DNA of 64,000 nt from NCBI GenBank assembly GCA_032191485.1, contig JAVDOI010000003.1, positions 27,489,336-27,553,335 on the forward strand. The letters are read 5' to 3'. Positions 16,901-28,729 of the stretch are shown piece after piece (position 1 is the stretch's first letter; each line of letters begins with the position of its first letter). Position numbers and translations under genes: made by a program. The notes under the pieces are model-generated. The model saw nothing but the letters and a program-made list of their open reading frames with translations. It was not told where the DNA came from and did not search any database. Origin of the DNA: Leptoclinus maculatus. Taxonomy: Eukaryota; Chordata; Actinopteri; Perciformes; Stichaeidae.

Positions 16901-19560
16901 TATAAAATGACGATTCAGATGTGAAAAAAAATGACTGTATAAATGTTTCTCCATAACTTGCAGTATGTAGTTTTCCATATCAGTTGGCTATGCAAAGGTC
17001 ATTCAAGTTCCTAGTGTGTTTATAAAAAAAAAAAAAGGATATGTCCAAATCCTTGTTGCAATGTCTCTATAGCTGAGAAATGTGATGAAGATTTGAGGTC
17101 CACGAAGACACAGGATCAGATTTATAAACATTGTAAGCAGAAGGATGGAGTTAAAAAGTAGAACAATGGAAGCAGGTGTAGTTAGACCTAAAGCAGGCGA
17201 AGTGCGCCCAGGCAGGTAAATTACTCCACACTGCTGACGTGTAAACCCATAGAAACAACGACTCGGCAAAAAACAATCTCTGATAGGTGTCTGCAGTGTA
17301 GTCAGGCGTGATATGTGCTCACTCACACGTACTACGTCTTAAAGGCTTCCGATCTATATTTACCCACGTTTATGACCGATTGTGACGCTGAAAGATATTC
17401 TCCACGAGTCATGAGGCAGTGAACCGGAGATGGAAGAAAGGAGGGAATTAGAATAAGACTGAAATCAGTTTAAAGAGGTGTCCAACGGATCAGTAATCTC
17501 TGCCATTTGCAAATACATACACACATAAATACACAAACACACACAAGCACATTCTCAGATGCCCAGTGAATGGTAATGCTGTGGTAATGAGTGTAAGCTG
17601 GACTATGGCCTATATTCAAGTCTTCCTCTCAACTTCAGTGCAAAGTAGAAATCTGTGCACCTATAAGCTCTCTAATTAACACCCTATATGTTTGTTTAAT
17701 CCGTACAAAAAGTGGAAAACAACATGTGTTTCGTGCCGTTCTATGTCTTTGGCCGACTCAAGGGCAGGAACCCTCAGCGTATTCCCAAAATGTCAAACTA
17801 TTCATTCAAGTTTTTTGGAACACAGAACAGTTCGTGATATTTAATCAATCCACTTTTAGAAATGCTCTCTGCGCCCTGCCTCTAGTCAGAGAGGCGCTCG
17901 AGCTCAGGATCGGGAACAATCTTGCTCAAAAAACACTGCAGTGCACTGACTGAGTATATTTGAACCCAAAATGATGCGATTGTAAGACACTTGCAAATGC
18001 CACTTTATCAGCTGTTTTTGTAAAGTAATTTGAGGGCATTGTAGTTTTAAATACTTCTGCTGTTTATCTGCGTGATCTGGGGGGAATTACTGCAGATCAG
18101 GCAGAAAGGAGCTGGATTTGTGTTGTGTTTTTTTTTGTATTGGACAGGCCCAGCCTTGTTAGAGAATCCAAAAGGACTCATTGTTAAAAAAAAAAAAAAG
18201 AATTGGCAGAGCTATCCAACTCCTGATCAACCACAAATTACTCAAATTATGTGGGTGGAAGCTGATTGCAAAGATTAAATTAAAGATCAACAGTGTCTTA
18301 CTCCTTCATTCACCCAAAATTAAATCAATGATTTAAGGGTCAGGGATGCCGGCAAATTAGTTGTTTTTTTGCTGAAAGTGGATAAAAGAATGATCTCATA
18401 GTGAAACTTGACTCTTATAATCCCAAAGTCCAAAAGGGACTTTTGACTGCATCTCTGTGCATGTGCGTGCATGCACGTTATTGTTTGGCTTCTTATCAAT
18501 CTTACTCAGTGTTAATTATCAGAATCCTATATAAGAAAACACCCATCCTCTTCTATGTGTTATGTTCATCCTAAAATCAATAAAATGTAACTATAAAATG
18601 TAGCAATTTTGTTCTATTGTAACCACTACTGTAACTGAATTTTAAAGAAAAAAAAAGGTATATTTATATATATATTTTGGGTTCATTTATATCTTTGAAA
18701 ACATTACAAATAAGCAGCCTATATACATCTATCTTTTCCATGGTGTTTTAGTTCAAGTTGTTCATTTCTGAAGAAGTATAAAGATGACTCTACTATAAAT
18801 AACAATTTGCTTGACTTTGTTTTAAATAAGGAAACGTACATACCGGCCCTTTATAAATACACCCCAGTTCTAAACTGCAGACTCCTCCACAGTGTAAACA
18901 TTTTTGCTCTTTCTCCCACATATACTGTAAATCTAACATCCCCACCCACCATAACATTTGACCCATGCGTCGACTCCTTCACAAGGTGCTTTATGGGAAC
19001 ATAGAAGTGATAAATGATGTGATGTTTATCTCTTATCCTTCATCTAGATTGCCTTCTCCCTAATAACTGTGTCATCTGTTTTAAAGGTTACATTTCCCAG
19101 ATTTTCTGTTGCGTTTGACAGTGTTGTCTTGTGATACCAGACCTTGGTATTGCCACGTCACACGAGTTGAGCTTTTGCTGCAGTCATTTGGTCAAAGTTG
19201 ATGCCTTCTCTTTGTAAACCTTTCCCTCCGTTTATGCCCACTATTTCCATCCCACTTCTTGTTCTTTCTCTCTGTCCTCTATGACTACTCAATCTCACTC
19301 CCTCAGGGCAGACACAGGGATGGTTTTTTTTTTCATCTGGGACCAAAACAAACTTTGACCAGAACATTTCGCTGGCATCAGCTGCCCAAGACAATAAACA
19401 TGCTGTGACTTTTCCCATGATGAACCAAACTCCTGTGCCTCTCGCATACTGGATAACAGATCACAGATAGTTCACTGTAATAGTTCACAGATGGGTTAAC
19501 ACAGTGATTCCCCACCTACTGGTACGGGCGACTTCTGCAGTTACCACAGTACATGGACAG
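13971..19560. other. Intergenic stretch without recognised gene
   Basis: I see no exon with convincing coding content on either strand. A repeat related to vegfa intron 7 lies at 14570-14760, and short poly(A) runs and TA-rich stretches are scattered through it. The short open frames here have no recognisable product. Confidence 0.6.
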
Positions 19561-19569
19561 ATTGTGGAG

Positions 19570-19970
19570 TAGCTCAGCTAGTTTGTAAAAAAAAAACAAG
19601 AACAACCAAAAAGGTGCTGAACCAAAAGTCATTTATAAACACAGTTAAAATGACTTAGCTGAATGTCATGGATAAAGGGTTGAACTAGTTTACAAAAACA
19701 GTTGGAATAGTTAGCTAACAGTAGGGTAATTAATAAATGGTTGAATAATTAGCTAAAAGTAATGGATACACACTTAGCCCGAAATCATTTAAAAACGGTT
19801 GAAATAATTATCCAACAGTAGGCTATCGGATAAACAGATGAAACAGATAGCTAAAGTAACGGATTAATACGTTGAAGTAATTTGTTACGGTTGAAATAGT
19901 TCGGTAAAACAAATAGATTAGTTAAAATATTTAGCTAAAAGTAACTAATAAACAGTTAGCTAATGATTAA
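19570..19970. repeat. Degenerate tandem repeat, AGTTAGCTAA core
   Basis: The words GTTGAA, AGTTAGCTAA and AGTAATGGATAAA return many times at irregular spacing of about 30-70 bp. The copies are strongly diverged, so this is an old minisatellite-like array. It ends where the CAGTGGCGGGCC word begins at 19974. Confidence 0.7.
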
Positions 19971-20087
19971 TGGCAGTGGCGGGCCGTGTATTTTATACCT
20001 GGGCCTTCAGTGCTGTCCTACTACAGTTGAACCACCTCCTAATAACCTCATTATGACGCCAGCATGACGGGATGCTTCGTCAGGGCG

Positions 20088-20660
20088 CTGTCACACTATT
20101 GCGTATGAGAAAAACGTATGAGTTGCGTATGCAAATTCCCCAAAAAACTTTCATACGCACAAAAACCCCTTGAAAATACAGAATGTTTCGTATACTTACC
20201 GTATTGAACCTATGAGAAGCGTATGAGTAGTGTATCGCCAGCGTATGGGCAGCGTATGACCAGCGTACGAACTGCGCATGCGTGTTGGAGAAGAGCTACC
20301 TCCATCCTCTCTCGTTGTAGGTCCACGAAGAACTGAAGAAGAGCTCGAAATGGGAGCCGTATATACACTTTCTCAAAACGCTGGCAGTACGCTGGCCATA
20401 CGCTGGCCATACGTCAATCAAACGCTAGTTTTAAGTTAAATACGTTACTCATTCGTCAGGCATACGTTAGAAGTACGTGACTCATGCGCTATCAATACGC
20501 TAGCTGTACGGTACACCTTCATGCCAGCGTATGTCAGCGTATGACCAGCGTACTCCACCTATGAGTAACGTACCTCTGAAGTAACTCTCGCGTATTCAGC
20601 GTATGCCGAGCGTATGCTTAGCGTATAAACCATACGTCCGCACACGCACAACATTTTTAA
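20088..20660. mobile_element. Motif-dense element 1 (GCGTATG/CATACGC), candidate non-autonomous DNA transposon
   Basis: About 570 bp packed with variants of CAGCGTATG and its complement CATACGCTG. Left of about 20280 most copies read GCGTATG, between 20370 and 20510 most read CATACGC, and right of 20520 they read GCGTATG again. A core at 20285-20370 lacks the motif. On the - strand it has a TATA-like GTGTATATACGG and, downstream, an ATG (20304) starting a short frame MEVALLQHACAV. Dense subterminal motifs flanking a promoter-bearing core are typical of DNA transposons that bind transposase at repeated sites. Ends and target duplication could not be fixed, so the class is inference. Confidence 0.5.
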
Positions 20661-21926
20661 GCATGCTTAAAAAAACTTTTCTGCCTCGCCGTATACATAT
20701 CTTAAAACTTTTCACTCTTACCACTACAAAGTTCTGCTAGCTAGTTTCACAACCTGTGGGGGTACATTAGAAACCTTAAAAATCATAAATACACTCAGAG
20801 ACACACTATTATTTATGGCAATTAATCACATATGTGATGATATTTCTTGTGTTAAAATAGGTTTAAAATGTACACAGAAGAGTGAAAAAGAAAGTCTGTA
20901 ACGTAACATGTTCGACATACAGACACAAAGGCATTAGCAACATGAAATGATCCATTAAGTCAGGTTCCTGCTTCAGACAAGTGATCTACTGGTACACTAG
21001 GTATCCATGATTAATGGCTATACTTTAAAAAATACGAGACACCGTAATGTGTATAACAGCGAGAAACCATGCCTCTCAGCCATGCCTCATTGTTTCATTG
21101 TACACGCTGTCCAGTGGTGCTGCTAATTAGCCGTGACTAATGGCTGGTAATGTGTAGCACACAGACACGGTGTCCAGGAGCAGTAGATATTTCTGAGAGA
21201 TTAGCAGTTGGGGCCAGTTAAAGGTGAGATTAAGACATTCCCTGCATGTTCTCTGTGAAATCGGCCTATTTCTGACCGCTTAAATCATTTACATGTGATT
21301 ACTTTCACTTTGCTGAGGCTTGCCAATCTGTCAAATCGCATTAGAGGGGAAACGGAAATGATGATTTCAAGTTACGTGGTCGAGTATCTGGTAGAAGTGA
21401 TAACATAGTCTCAAATGAAATGCAACAGTCTCATTAATGTTTAAACGGAAGATCTGGTCCAGGTCTCTATTTTTAGAGTGACCCCATTGGTCAGTAATTT
21501 GAAGCCTGTTTGTGTATTTGTGTTTCATTTTGTCATCCTGATTGTACACACTGTAGTTTTACTATGCAATTGGTATTATACACAACATCTATTGCATATA
21601 AAGAGGGATCCCTGCTCTGCTCCATCCTTTGGGGAGTTTTTCCTTACCTGAATGAGGGTCATGGGGTAGGTTGGATGTGCTCAGCTATAAAGATTGTTTT
21701 TTCCTGTGTTGCCATAAAACCCACCACACCACAGCTAATACTACACATGTTCTCCTACCACTTGTATTGAAATGCATTAAATATAGTTTTATAAACTTTG
21801 TTCAGGAACAGGGCCACGCCCAGAACACAGCTCATTTCCTCTGCACAGAGTATTTAAGCACAACGAACCCGTTCACTTCCTCTTCGACTCTTGTCTTCAC
21901 ATCCCTCCCCCCAACCCCGTTTTTGT

Positions 21927-21931
<5 letters not shown>

Positions 21932-21961
<30 letters not shown>

Positions 21962-22345
21962 GCAGGATTACAGGAACAACAGTGGACTCTGCACCGCCAG
22001 AGCTTCCAAAGAGACAGCCCCCACCCTACCGCCCCCACCCTACCGTCTCCAGTTTCCTCCAGCCACTGGACATCAACGGTCCCCCATCGATCGCCTAACC
22101 TCCTTTCTACAAACCCTCCTCGTTTCTTCTTCCTTACATCCCTTCATCTCTTTATCCCTACATCCCTTTATCCCTCTACCCCTACCCCTACCCTACATCC
22201 CTCTACCTTGACCCTACCCCACATCCCTTCATCTCTTCATCCCTACCCCACATCCCTTCATCCCTTCATCCCTCGACCCCTTCCGCTTCTTGAATCTAAC
22301 AATCATTCCACTATGCAATAAACCTCTCGAAACTCATACTGTTAT
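21932..22345 (+). other. Candidate 3' terminal exon of an unknown transcript
   Basis: A (CT)n tract ends in CCCGCAG, a strong 3' splice site, at 21965. From 21967 one frame runs 43 codons to a TAA. It is Pro-rich (PPELPKRQPPPYRPHP) and ends LQPLDINGPPSIA. Then comes a pyrimidine-rich run of CATCCCT-like units and an AATAAA at 22317-22322. This is coherent as a last exon with a short 3' UTR. No upstream exon was recognised and I do not know the protein; an overlapping longer Ser/Pro frame is low-complexity. Confidence 0.3.
22100..22275 (+). repeat. Pyrimidine-rich CATCCCT simple repeat
   Basis: Imperfect tandem CATCCCT, CTACCCC and CTTCATC units on the + strand. Not vertebrate telomere repeat, whose unit is CCCTAA. 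Confidence 0.8.
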
Positions 22346-22649
22346 TGGCGTGGTCCTTGTTAGTGAAACAGTAGATCAAAAAACACCACAAAATGTCATG
22401 TTCAAATTCACAATTTAACACAAACGTGTGTTTTTTTAAGACTCGGCTCACGTAATGTGTGACCATGTCGCATTATGTTGTTATGTTGTGATCATACAGT
22501 ATATTGCCTATACATTAGGGTAATAATCTAAAACCTTAAGCGGATTAGGTGTAATCTTCTTACTGTGCCATACTTACGGATTTTCACATACGTGGATTGA
22601 TAGCTACAGCCAAATCCGTTCTAGCACCCCATCACTCAAACCTGTGCTA

Positions 22650-22905
22650 ACTTGTGAAACTCACTGCTGCGTCGGAAGGCCCTCTGCTGCATCACAGCAT
22701 GAACTGCTGCCTCTCGAGACACAGGCCTCCATCACAGGGACCCCCGCTGCATGAGAGGCCCCAAAGCACAAACAGCTGTATCACGGGTCCAGCTGCTGTG
22801 CTGCTTCGCGAAGTGAACTGTTGCAGCTTGCGACCAACTGTTACATCACAGGGGCAAATTTGCCGCATCCGAGAGCAAACTGTTGCATCACATGCAGGAA
22901 TGGAC
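22650..22905 (+). repeat. Diverged minisatellite, CTGCTGCATCACAG core
   Basis: The word CTGCTG/CTGTTGCATCACA recurs roughly every 25-35 bp, with CACAGG and AACTG between copies. The copies are too diverged for a fixed period. Confidence 0.6.
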
Positions 22906-23142
22906 TTAGTTCAACCCATGAGCAGACCTGTTTCACCAGTGAGAGTTAACTTGAGACCTAGCATACAGAAAGCGATCTGTATATATGGTTACCTGCAGTT
23001 TAACAGCTCTAATTTCAAAATATGTTTGAAACCTGTCAGCCAATGAGAAAGTACTTTCCTGTAGCCTTAGTACAGTATAACAGATCTCTATACAAGATCC
23101 AAGATTTTTATACGATTTTAACCTGTGATGCTAGCGATGTAA

Positions 23143-23885
23143 AGCCCCGGATGTCCCCGGATCACCTCGGATAAAAAGAGGTGAGAACCGGGGTGATCCG
23201 CGGTGAACCGGGGTGATCCGGGAAGGAAATCGTCCCGGATGACAACACATTTGACATGTTTCCCGGTTCTACTACGGTTCTACTATGGTTCCGCCACGGA
23301 TCACCCCTGTTCAAGCCTGGTTCATCCCGGATGGCCACGGTTTGACCACGGATGAGCACGGTTTGACCACGGTTCAACTACGGATACGCCACTGACACGG
23401 CCCGGTTGAGTCACGGATGCGTCCCGGATGAAGCCTCAGGGTATAAATAGTTCTGATTTTCAGAGACAAAATCACTCTTTCCGAAAATATTTCAAAAGGA
23501 CAACAACGTGCCGAAAATTAAACCCAAGAAGAAGGCGATGACTGCTGCAAAGAAGAAAGCTGCTGCTGCAGCAGCAGAAGAAGAAAAGAAAAGAAGAGAA
23601 GAAGAATCGTCCTCAGACGACAACAACACGCCGAAAATTAAACCCGTCCGGGGTGCTCCGGGGTGTCAACTAGCTCCCGTTTCATCCCGGATTAACACGG
23701 TTATGCTACGGTTTATCCCGGTCTTACTACGGTTCATCCCGGTCCTACTACGTTTCTTCCCGGATGCGCTACGATCAACGCCGCCCCCCTCTCCATTCCC
23801 GGATGACCCCGGATCACCCCGGATCTGATCCGTAGTGTATCCGGGGACATCCGTAGTATGTCCGGCTTTCGGTGGAACTGGGGCT
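23143..23885. mobile_element. Motif-dense element 2 (CCCGGATCA), candidate Harbinger-like MITE
   Basis: 743 bp beginning AGCCCC and ending GGGGCT, directly flanked on both sides by TAA (23140-23142 and 23886-23888). A 3-bp TAA/TTA duplication is the signature of PIF/Harbinger transposons. Near the ends GGATGTCCCCGG (23149-23160) is repeated inverted as CCGGGGACATCC (23841-23852). Both arms are crowded with CCCGGAT, CGGTTCA and CACGGAT variants. The core has a TATA box (GTATAAATAG, about 23440) and an open frame from ATG 23538 to 23828 rich in Lys, Ala and Glu. The element is too short for a transposase, so it would be non-autonomous. Confidence 0.6.
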
Positions 23886-23888
23886 TAA

Positions 23889-24050
23889 TGCTTGTGTTTG
23901 TTTTGTTTTGTACTGTTATAATGTCATCAATCTGCTTTCTTTTATATTGTTATTGCTTTTACTGTTTCTGTTTTTACCATGTAAAGTGCCTTTGAGTACC
24001 TATTCAAGCACTATACAAATAAAAGATGTTGTTATTATTATTATTATCTC
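23889..24050 (+). repeat. 3' end of a LINE- or SINE-type retroelement
   Basis: GTAAAGTGCCTTTGAGTACC, then CACTATACAAATAAA, then TTATTATTATTATT. This order matches the 3' tail of L2/CR1-type elements and their SINEs, which end in short tandem units. It abuts motif-dense element 2. Confidence 0.6.
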
Positions 24051-24059
24051 TATGTACAC

Positions 24060-25925
24060 AGGTATGTTCCTTGAGATAAACAATTCTCCAGTCATGTTAT
24101 ATTAAGTCATTGCAGAAGAAGAGGGCACAACAAGGTAAAGAAGCAGTCAAAGATAGCGTCGAAGACCTGATGGAAATATAGTCTTCATTTTTGATTCCTT
24201 TCTTCATTTGAGGAAGGTTGCAGTCTCCTCCCCACACCACAGATCTGATGTAGAAACTATCTCTGATGGTTTCTTCTGGTTGTCATAAAAGCCTTGAGTT
24301 GTGTTTTAGGAGAGGAGCCTCTTTGTGGCATTTTTTCTATTTATAGTGCTTGAGAGAAAGACAGTGTTCTTGCTTTACAAAGTCATTTTATAAAACAGCA
24401 ATGCTGTTTCATCATTGCAACAGTCTTTTTGGTGTATAATAAGCATGACACGGCTAAGTAACTACTATTATGTCTGTCCTCCCAACAAACAGAGCATCAG
24501 TCATTTCAGCAAATGCCCAAAATTCATGTTCATGTGGCTAAACCCTCTGGTGGCCGTACCAATTATGACTCTCATCCGTCAGGGGGCAATCAAGGAAGCG
24601 GTTTGACGTTGTTATAGAGCCACAGAGTTGCTGCTGCTACTGACAGTGACTTGTCATGAAACCCTTGTCATGTAGTTGTGGTGGCCCTGCGTTGTGAAAG
24701 CCCGCTTGATTTGTCTGTCTGGCGCAGTGAAGCATATCTACTCCGCGCTGTGATTTCTGCAGCACATCAGTGTGAGAAATATCCAAGAAGTACTGCAGAT
24801 CTTACTGCTTCTATACTGCTCTATCTGCAGGCTTGCCAAAGATTGTCTGGCAGGCTCAAGCTCAAGGACAGACAGATAAGAGTACACACACTGAGCATAC
24901 ACACACACACACTGACACAGCTTTCCAAAACTAAATCAAATATGTATCAAATTCAGGGAAACGTTAGAAAGGAATGAAACATAGCCTCAAATATAAACTC
25001 CTACTGGAGAGTGTGTATAATCCATGCAATATTCAATACGTCAGCTCCTCTTCATTTCAACCTAAGGGATTATATATGCTTTACCCTTGTACAGTGAGGT
25101 GTACATACAAGGCATTTTCAGTGATAACAAGCTCCCATTAAGAATGCATGTCAGGTGCTTTGAATGTAACCAACCTGTCAACATGCAAGCGAGCCCTAAT
25201 GGGATTTCACTTCCTGCAGTGTGTACACAGACTGTATAAACAATGTTAAATCAAGTGGAGATGAAAGCCGCTAGCCTAATCTTAACTCTTTCTATACCGG
25301 CAAGATACAAAAAAAAAAAAGGTAACAGTGCAGTGGGTTTAATAAAATGTTGGGTTTCGCCAAAAAAAGAGAGATAAACATGAACTCATTGACATGTGGT
25401 CATCGCAGCAATACATCATACTCCTCTCTTTCCACACATTACACTCCTCTCTTTACTCTGCCTACTATCTCTCCCTCTCATATCACTGTTCCTCCCACAC
25501 TCCGCTCCACTCCTAAGTATATCTCATTTTAGCATCGGCTATCTGTAAGCCAAGAGCTGCTGTCACCAGATCCCCCGGTCCCGCAGAGTTCTTGGGAATG
25601 GCATGTGTTCCCAATTGGCAGCTTAACGTAGGCTGACCACACAACTACAAACCGGGGGCTTTCTAGAGGCCAAGGTGGGAGAGTTACAGCTCTTGTAGTT
25701 CATCAAAACCCCCACAAAGTAAAACTTCAGGCTATGGATCCACCAGGAGACTCCCCAAAGTGTTTGACACTATGAGAAGGAATTGGTGCGTCTAGGAAGT
25801 TGCTGTATCAAACAGGTGCAAGCATTTAATCTACAGTCACGTGCTGGACCGGTGATATGGCTTTGGTTTTTCGGGAACCCTCCCTCCTATTACACCTCTG
25901 CACATAGATAATGTCAATGTTGCTT
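24060..25925. other. Intergenic stretch without recognised gene
   Basis: Nothing with coding character was recognised. It has a short (CA)n near 24897-24912 and a poly(A) run near 25308. Confidence 0.5.
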
Positions 25926-25930
25926 CTCAG

Positions 25931-26028
25931 GTTTCAGAGGAAAGTGGCACAGGCAGAGCCAGACGTTTCTCGGCAGTGACGACAGCATCAACTCTCCCAA
26001 CCTCGCCGGTCAGCCTCTGGTGCATACA
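25931..26028 (+). other. Orphan exon-like segment
   Basis: 98 bp between a CTTCTCAG acceptor and a GTATGT donor, open in one frame: 2 bases then 32 codons reading FRGKWHRQSQTFLGSDDS and on to LAGQPLVHT. The Ser/Asp-rich, low-hydrophobicity composition is exon-like. If it continued in phase 0 to the strong CTCCTGCAG acceptor at about 27458 the protein would end in TVA-stop. I do not recognise the protein, and no other exon was found, so this may be chance. Confidence 0.3.
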
Positions 26029-26869
26029 GTATGTGCGAGTGATTGTGTGCATGGCTATAATATATGTTTATAGGTGTGGGCAGCATACCCGCTGTGCCTT
26101 TATGAGTGTACAAGTCGAGCAACACCACCGCTGGCAGATGCAAACATTTTCACACAAGAGCTAGATTTAAAAAAAGAAAAGAAACACACAGAATTTATAG
26201 CGTTGGCTCCATGAGAGCGTGTCACAAATGTCACTGGGAGTGGCAACATTAAGAGGGAATATGCAGTAAAAGGTCAAGGTGAACATGGAGGCAAGAGCAG
26301 GAACATGACATTAAATCATCACCATTACTCTGGTTCTCTCTTTTTTAAATGTTTTCTTCCTTTTCCTCTCATTGATAAACTAAGAACACATCCTTTTTTT
26401 TTGGTCTAAGTCACCCCCGAGTTTCTGTATCCTTGAACACACTTCTTGCAAGGACTTCTCTGTTTTTCTTTTCTGTCTGTTGTTCTTCTGTCATTGTCTG
26501 CTTTTGCTCTCTTCCTTATCTGTCTCCACCCCACATGCACTCAAGCAATAATTAAATTGTTCCATCCTTCTCTTGCCCTCTAGTGTTCTACCTACAACCT
26601 TTTATTTTTGATGATGAAGCCGTTTGTTGAATTTGACGTCAATCTGGCCTGAAAAGTACGTTTTTTTAGCCACTCTAACTAATGATGTGTCTCTATAGAT
26701 CAGTCTGTGGACAATTTTGTTTTGAAATATATAAAAAACTATTCAATGGATTGCAGTGAATTCTTTACATTCGTGGTAGTGAAGCCGACTGCCTTTGGTG
26801 ATCTACCGTCTTTTCCTCTCGCGACGCCGTGAGGTTGACCTTTGTGGTTTTGAGTTATATATCTCAACA

Positions 26870-27140
26870 TTTGGTAGAGATATTCATGTCTCCCACAGGA
26901 CGAATTGTAATAACTTTAGTGATCCCCTGACTTTTGCAAAGCTTTCCCATCAGCCTCGGCTGTACTTTGTGTTTAATGCTAGCTCGCAAATGTTAGCATG
27001 CTAAACTAAAACGACAAACATACTACCTGCTAAACATCAACATGTTAGCACCGTCACTGTGAGTATGTTAGCAAGCTGACATAAGCATTTAGCTCCAATC
27101 ACCACTATGTGCAGCCTCTCATAGCCGCTAGCGTGGCTGT
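26870..27140 (+). repeat. Interspersed repeat (GTTAGCATGCTAA family), copy 2
   Basis: Shares with 7640-7885 the ordered phrases TCAGCCTCGGCTGTACTTTG, AATGTTAGCATGCTAA, CTGCTAAACATCAACATG and GCATTTAGCTC. It is the fullest copy in the window. Confidence 0.8.
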
Positions 27141-27149
27141 GAGAGTCTT

Positions 27150-28650
27150 GTTTCTCGTTGTTTCTCTTGTTTCTTGATTCCTCTCCTGGCAGAGCTGTGC
27201 AACACAGTTCAAATATAACAGAGTTCAAGCTAAAGTAGACTTTTAACCTTCATGTCATTTCCTCACTTTTAATTGCTTTTTCAGTTGCACTATAAGAATT
27301 TGTCTCCATCTCCTTTTCATTTGTCTGCAAAGCTTGTGTGTTATTTTTGTGGGACATTCTGGTTGAAATACATTTTATAGCTTGAGGAAAAGTTTTGCAA
27401 TTTTAGGGATTCCACTTACCTACCCCCATCCACATCCTCAAACCGCTTTCTCCTGCAGACAGTGGCATGACCAGGCAGGAACACAGATATGCGCTCACAC
27501 GCATACACTGACACACAGAGGTAACCCAGTAATTAGGGGTACTGTAATTGCGACTTAGCATTGTAAACTGGCGGGGCAGTGTTTCCAGGGAAGGTTTGTT
27601 GACTGTGGTTTTTATGACAGGGAACTTAAATGGTATGTGTTTATCTACATTCTGCAGTGGTGAGAGCTGCTGTCTAAAACATCCACCAGGTTCTCAGTAA
27701 TGGAGTTGGCTCAGGTCGTAATGTTCCGTGGTCATCATCATTATCGTCACTGTAACTGGAATCCGATGTATGGCTACCTCAGAGGGAGGATCTCGGACAT
27801 GAATATTAAATTATGTCATGCACGTGAGTTACTTTTGGTTGTGTAATGTTTGCTTGTGTTTCAGCTTTTCTCTAAACTAACGGAAGGTTCTTTGTGGTAA
27901 GTGCCATTCGCAAATTACTCAGGGACGTGAAAAGTTAACACAACTTTATGGGGACAAACAGCTGGTCCCCACAGGGACATTTTGGAGTTAAGACTTTGTT
28001 TTTGGTTAAAGTTTGGGTTAAGAGTGGGGATCTTCATCCTGAGTGGTTGGGGTTGGGCATGTAGCAGTTTTGCCTACATTTAAGACTAGCACTGCAAGGT
28101 TAATGCCAGAACTAGATATCTCTATTGGACAGAAACTATAAAACGTCTGACTATGTGGTTACTTCATGTAACTGGGGCCTTAAAAAAGCTTTAAAAGATA
28201 ACCTTAAAGTAACACAGAAAAAAACAAACTGTTGAAAGTCCTGTTGGTGGGATTTTTGTACCGTATATTGTATTATTTATCAATTGTTCATAGGATTAAG
28301 TTTTCTAGTTCTTATTTTCTAATTTATCTTACTGTAAAGTCAGACATTGAGCATCTATCCCTGTCTTGACGATGGTTGGTGAACTGTGTCAATTCCAGGA
28401 ACAATTATGGAAATAAATCCAAGACCTTGTCAATAAGCCAAAACCAAAGTCTCCAGGGACGTATAGTAATTCAATGCAGTGTCTGTGACAAGTGTGAGAT
28501 GTGGACTGTGAGAAACAGGTGGTTGTAATGACGAAGTCAAATATTTGACACTGGCCAATTACAAAGGTCTCGTGATTTTGTGTGGCCATATTTTCCATAG
28601 GTGTTGAAAGCAAAGCTTTTTGAATGAATGTATACATAACATATAAGCAC
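27150..28650. other. Intergenic stretch without recognised gene
   Basis: No recognised exon. A repeat-like phrase, CCCCACAGGGACATTTTGG, is present near 27967. Confidence 0.5.
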
Positions 28651-28656
28651 ACTTTG

Positions 28657-28659
<3 letters not shown>

Positions 28660-28723
<64 letters not shown>
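28660..28723. repeat. (GT)n microsatellite
   Basis: About 32 uninterrupted TG units; the Thr-His frames on the complement are artefacts. Confidence 0.97.
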
Positions 28724-28725
<2 letters not shown>

Positions 28726-28729
28726 ATGC

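Noticed and set aside
19965..21020. hAT-like insertion starting CAGTGGCGGGCC at 19974 with ATGATTAATGGC repeated at about 21007
   Set aside because: The 12-bp direct repeat is suggestive, but the sequence before the right copy has no inverted match to the left end, so no element can be delimited.
22100..22275. Interstitial telomere repeat
   Set aside because: The unit is CATCCCT/CTACCCC, not CCCTAA.
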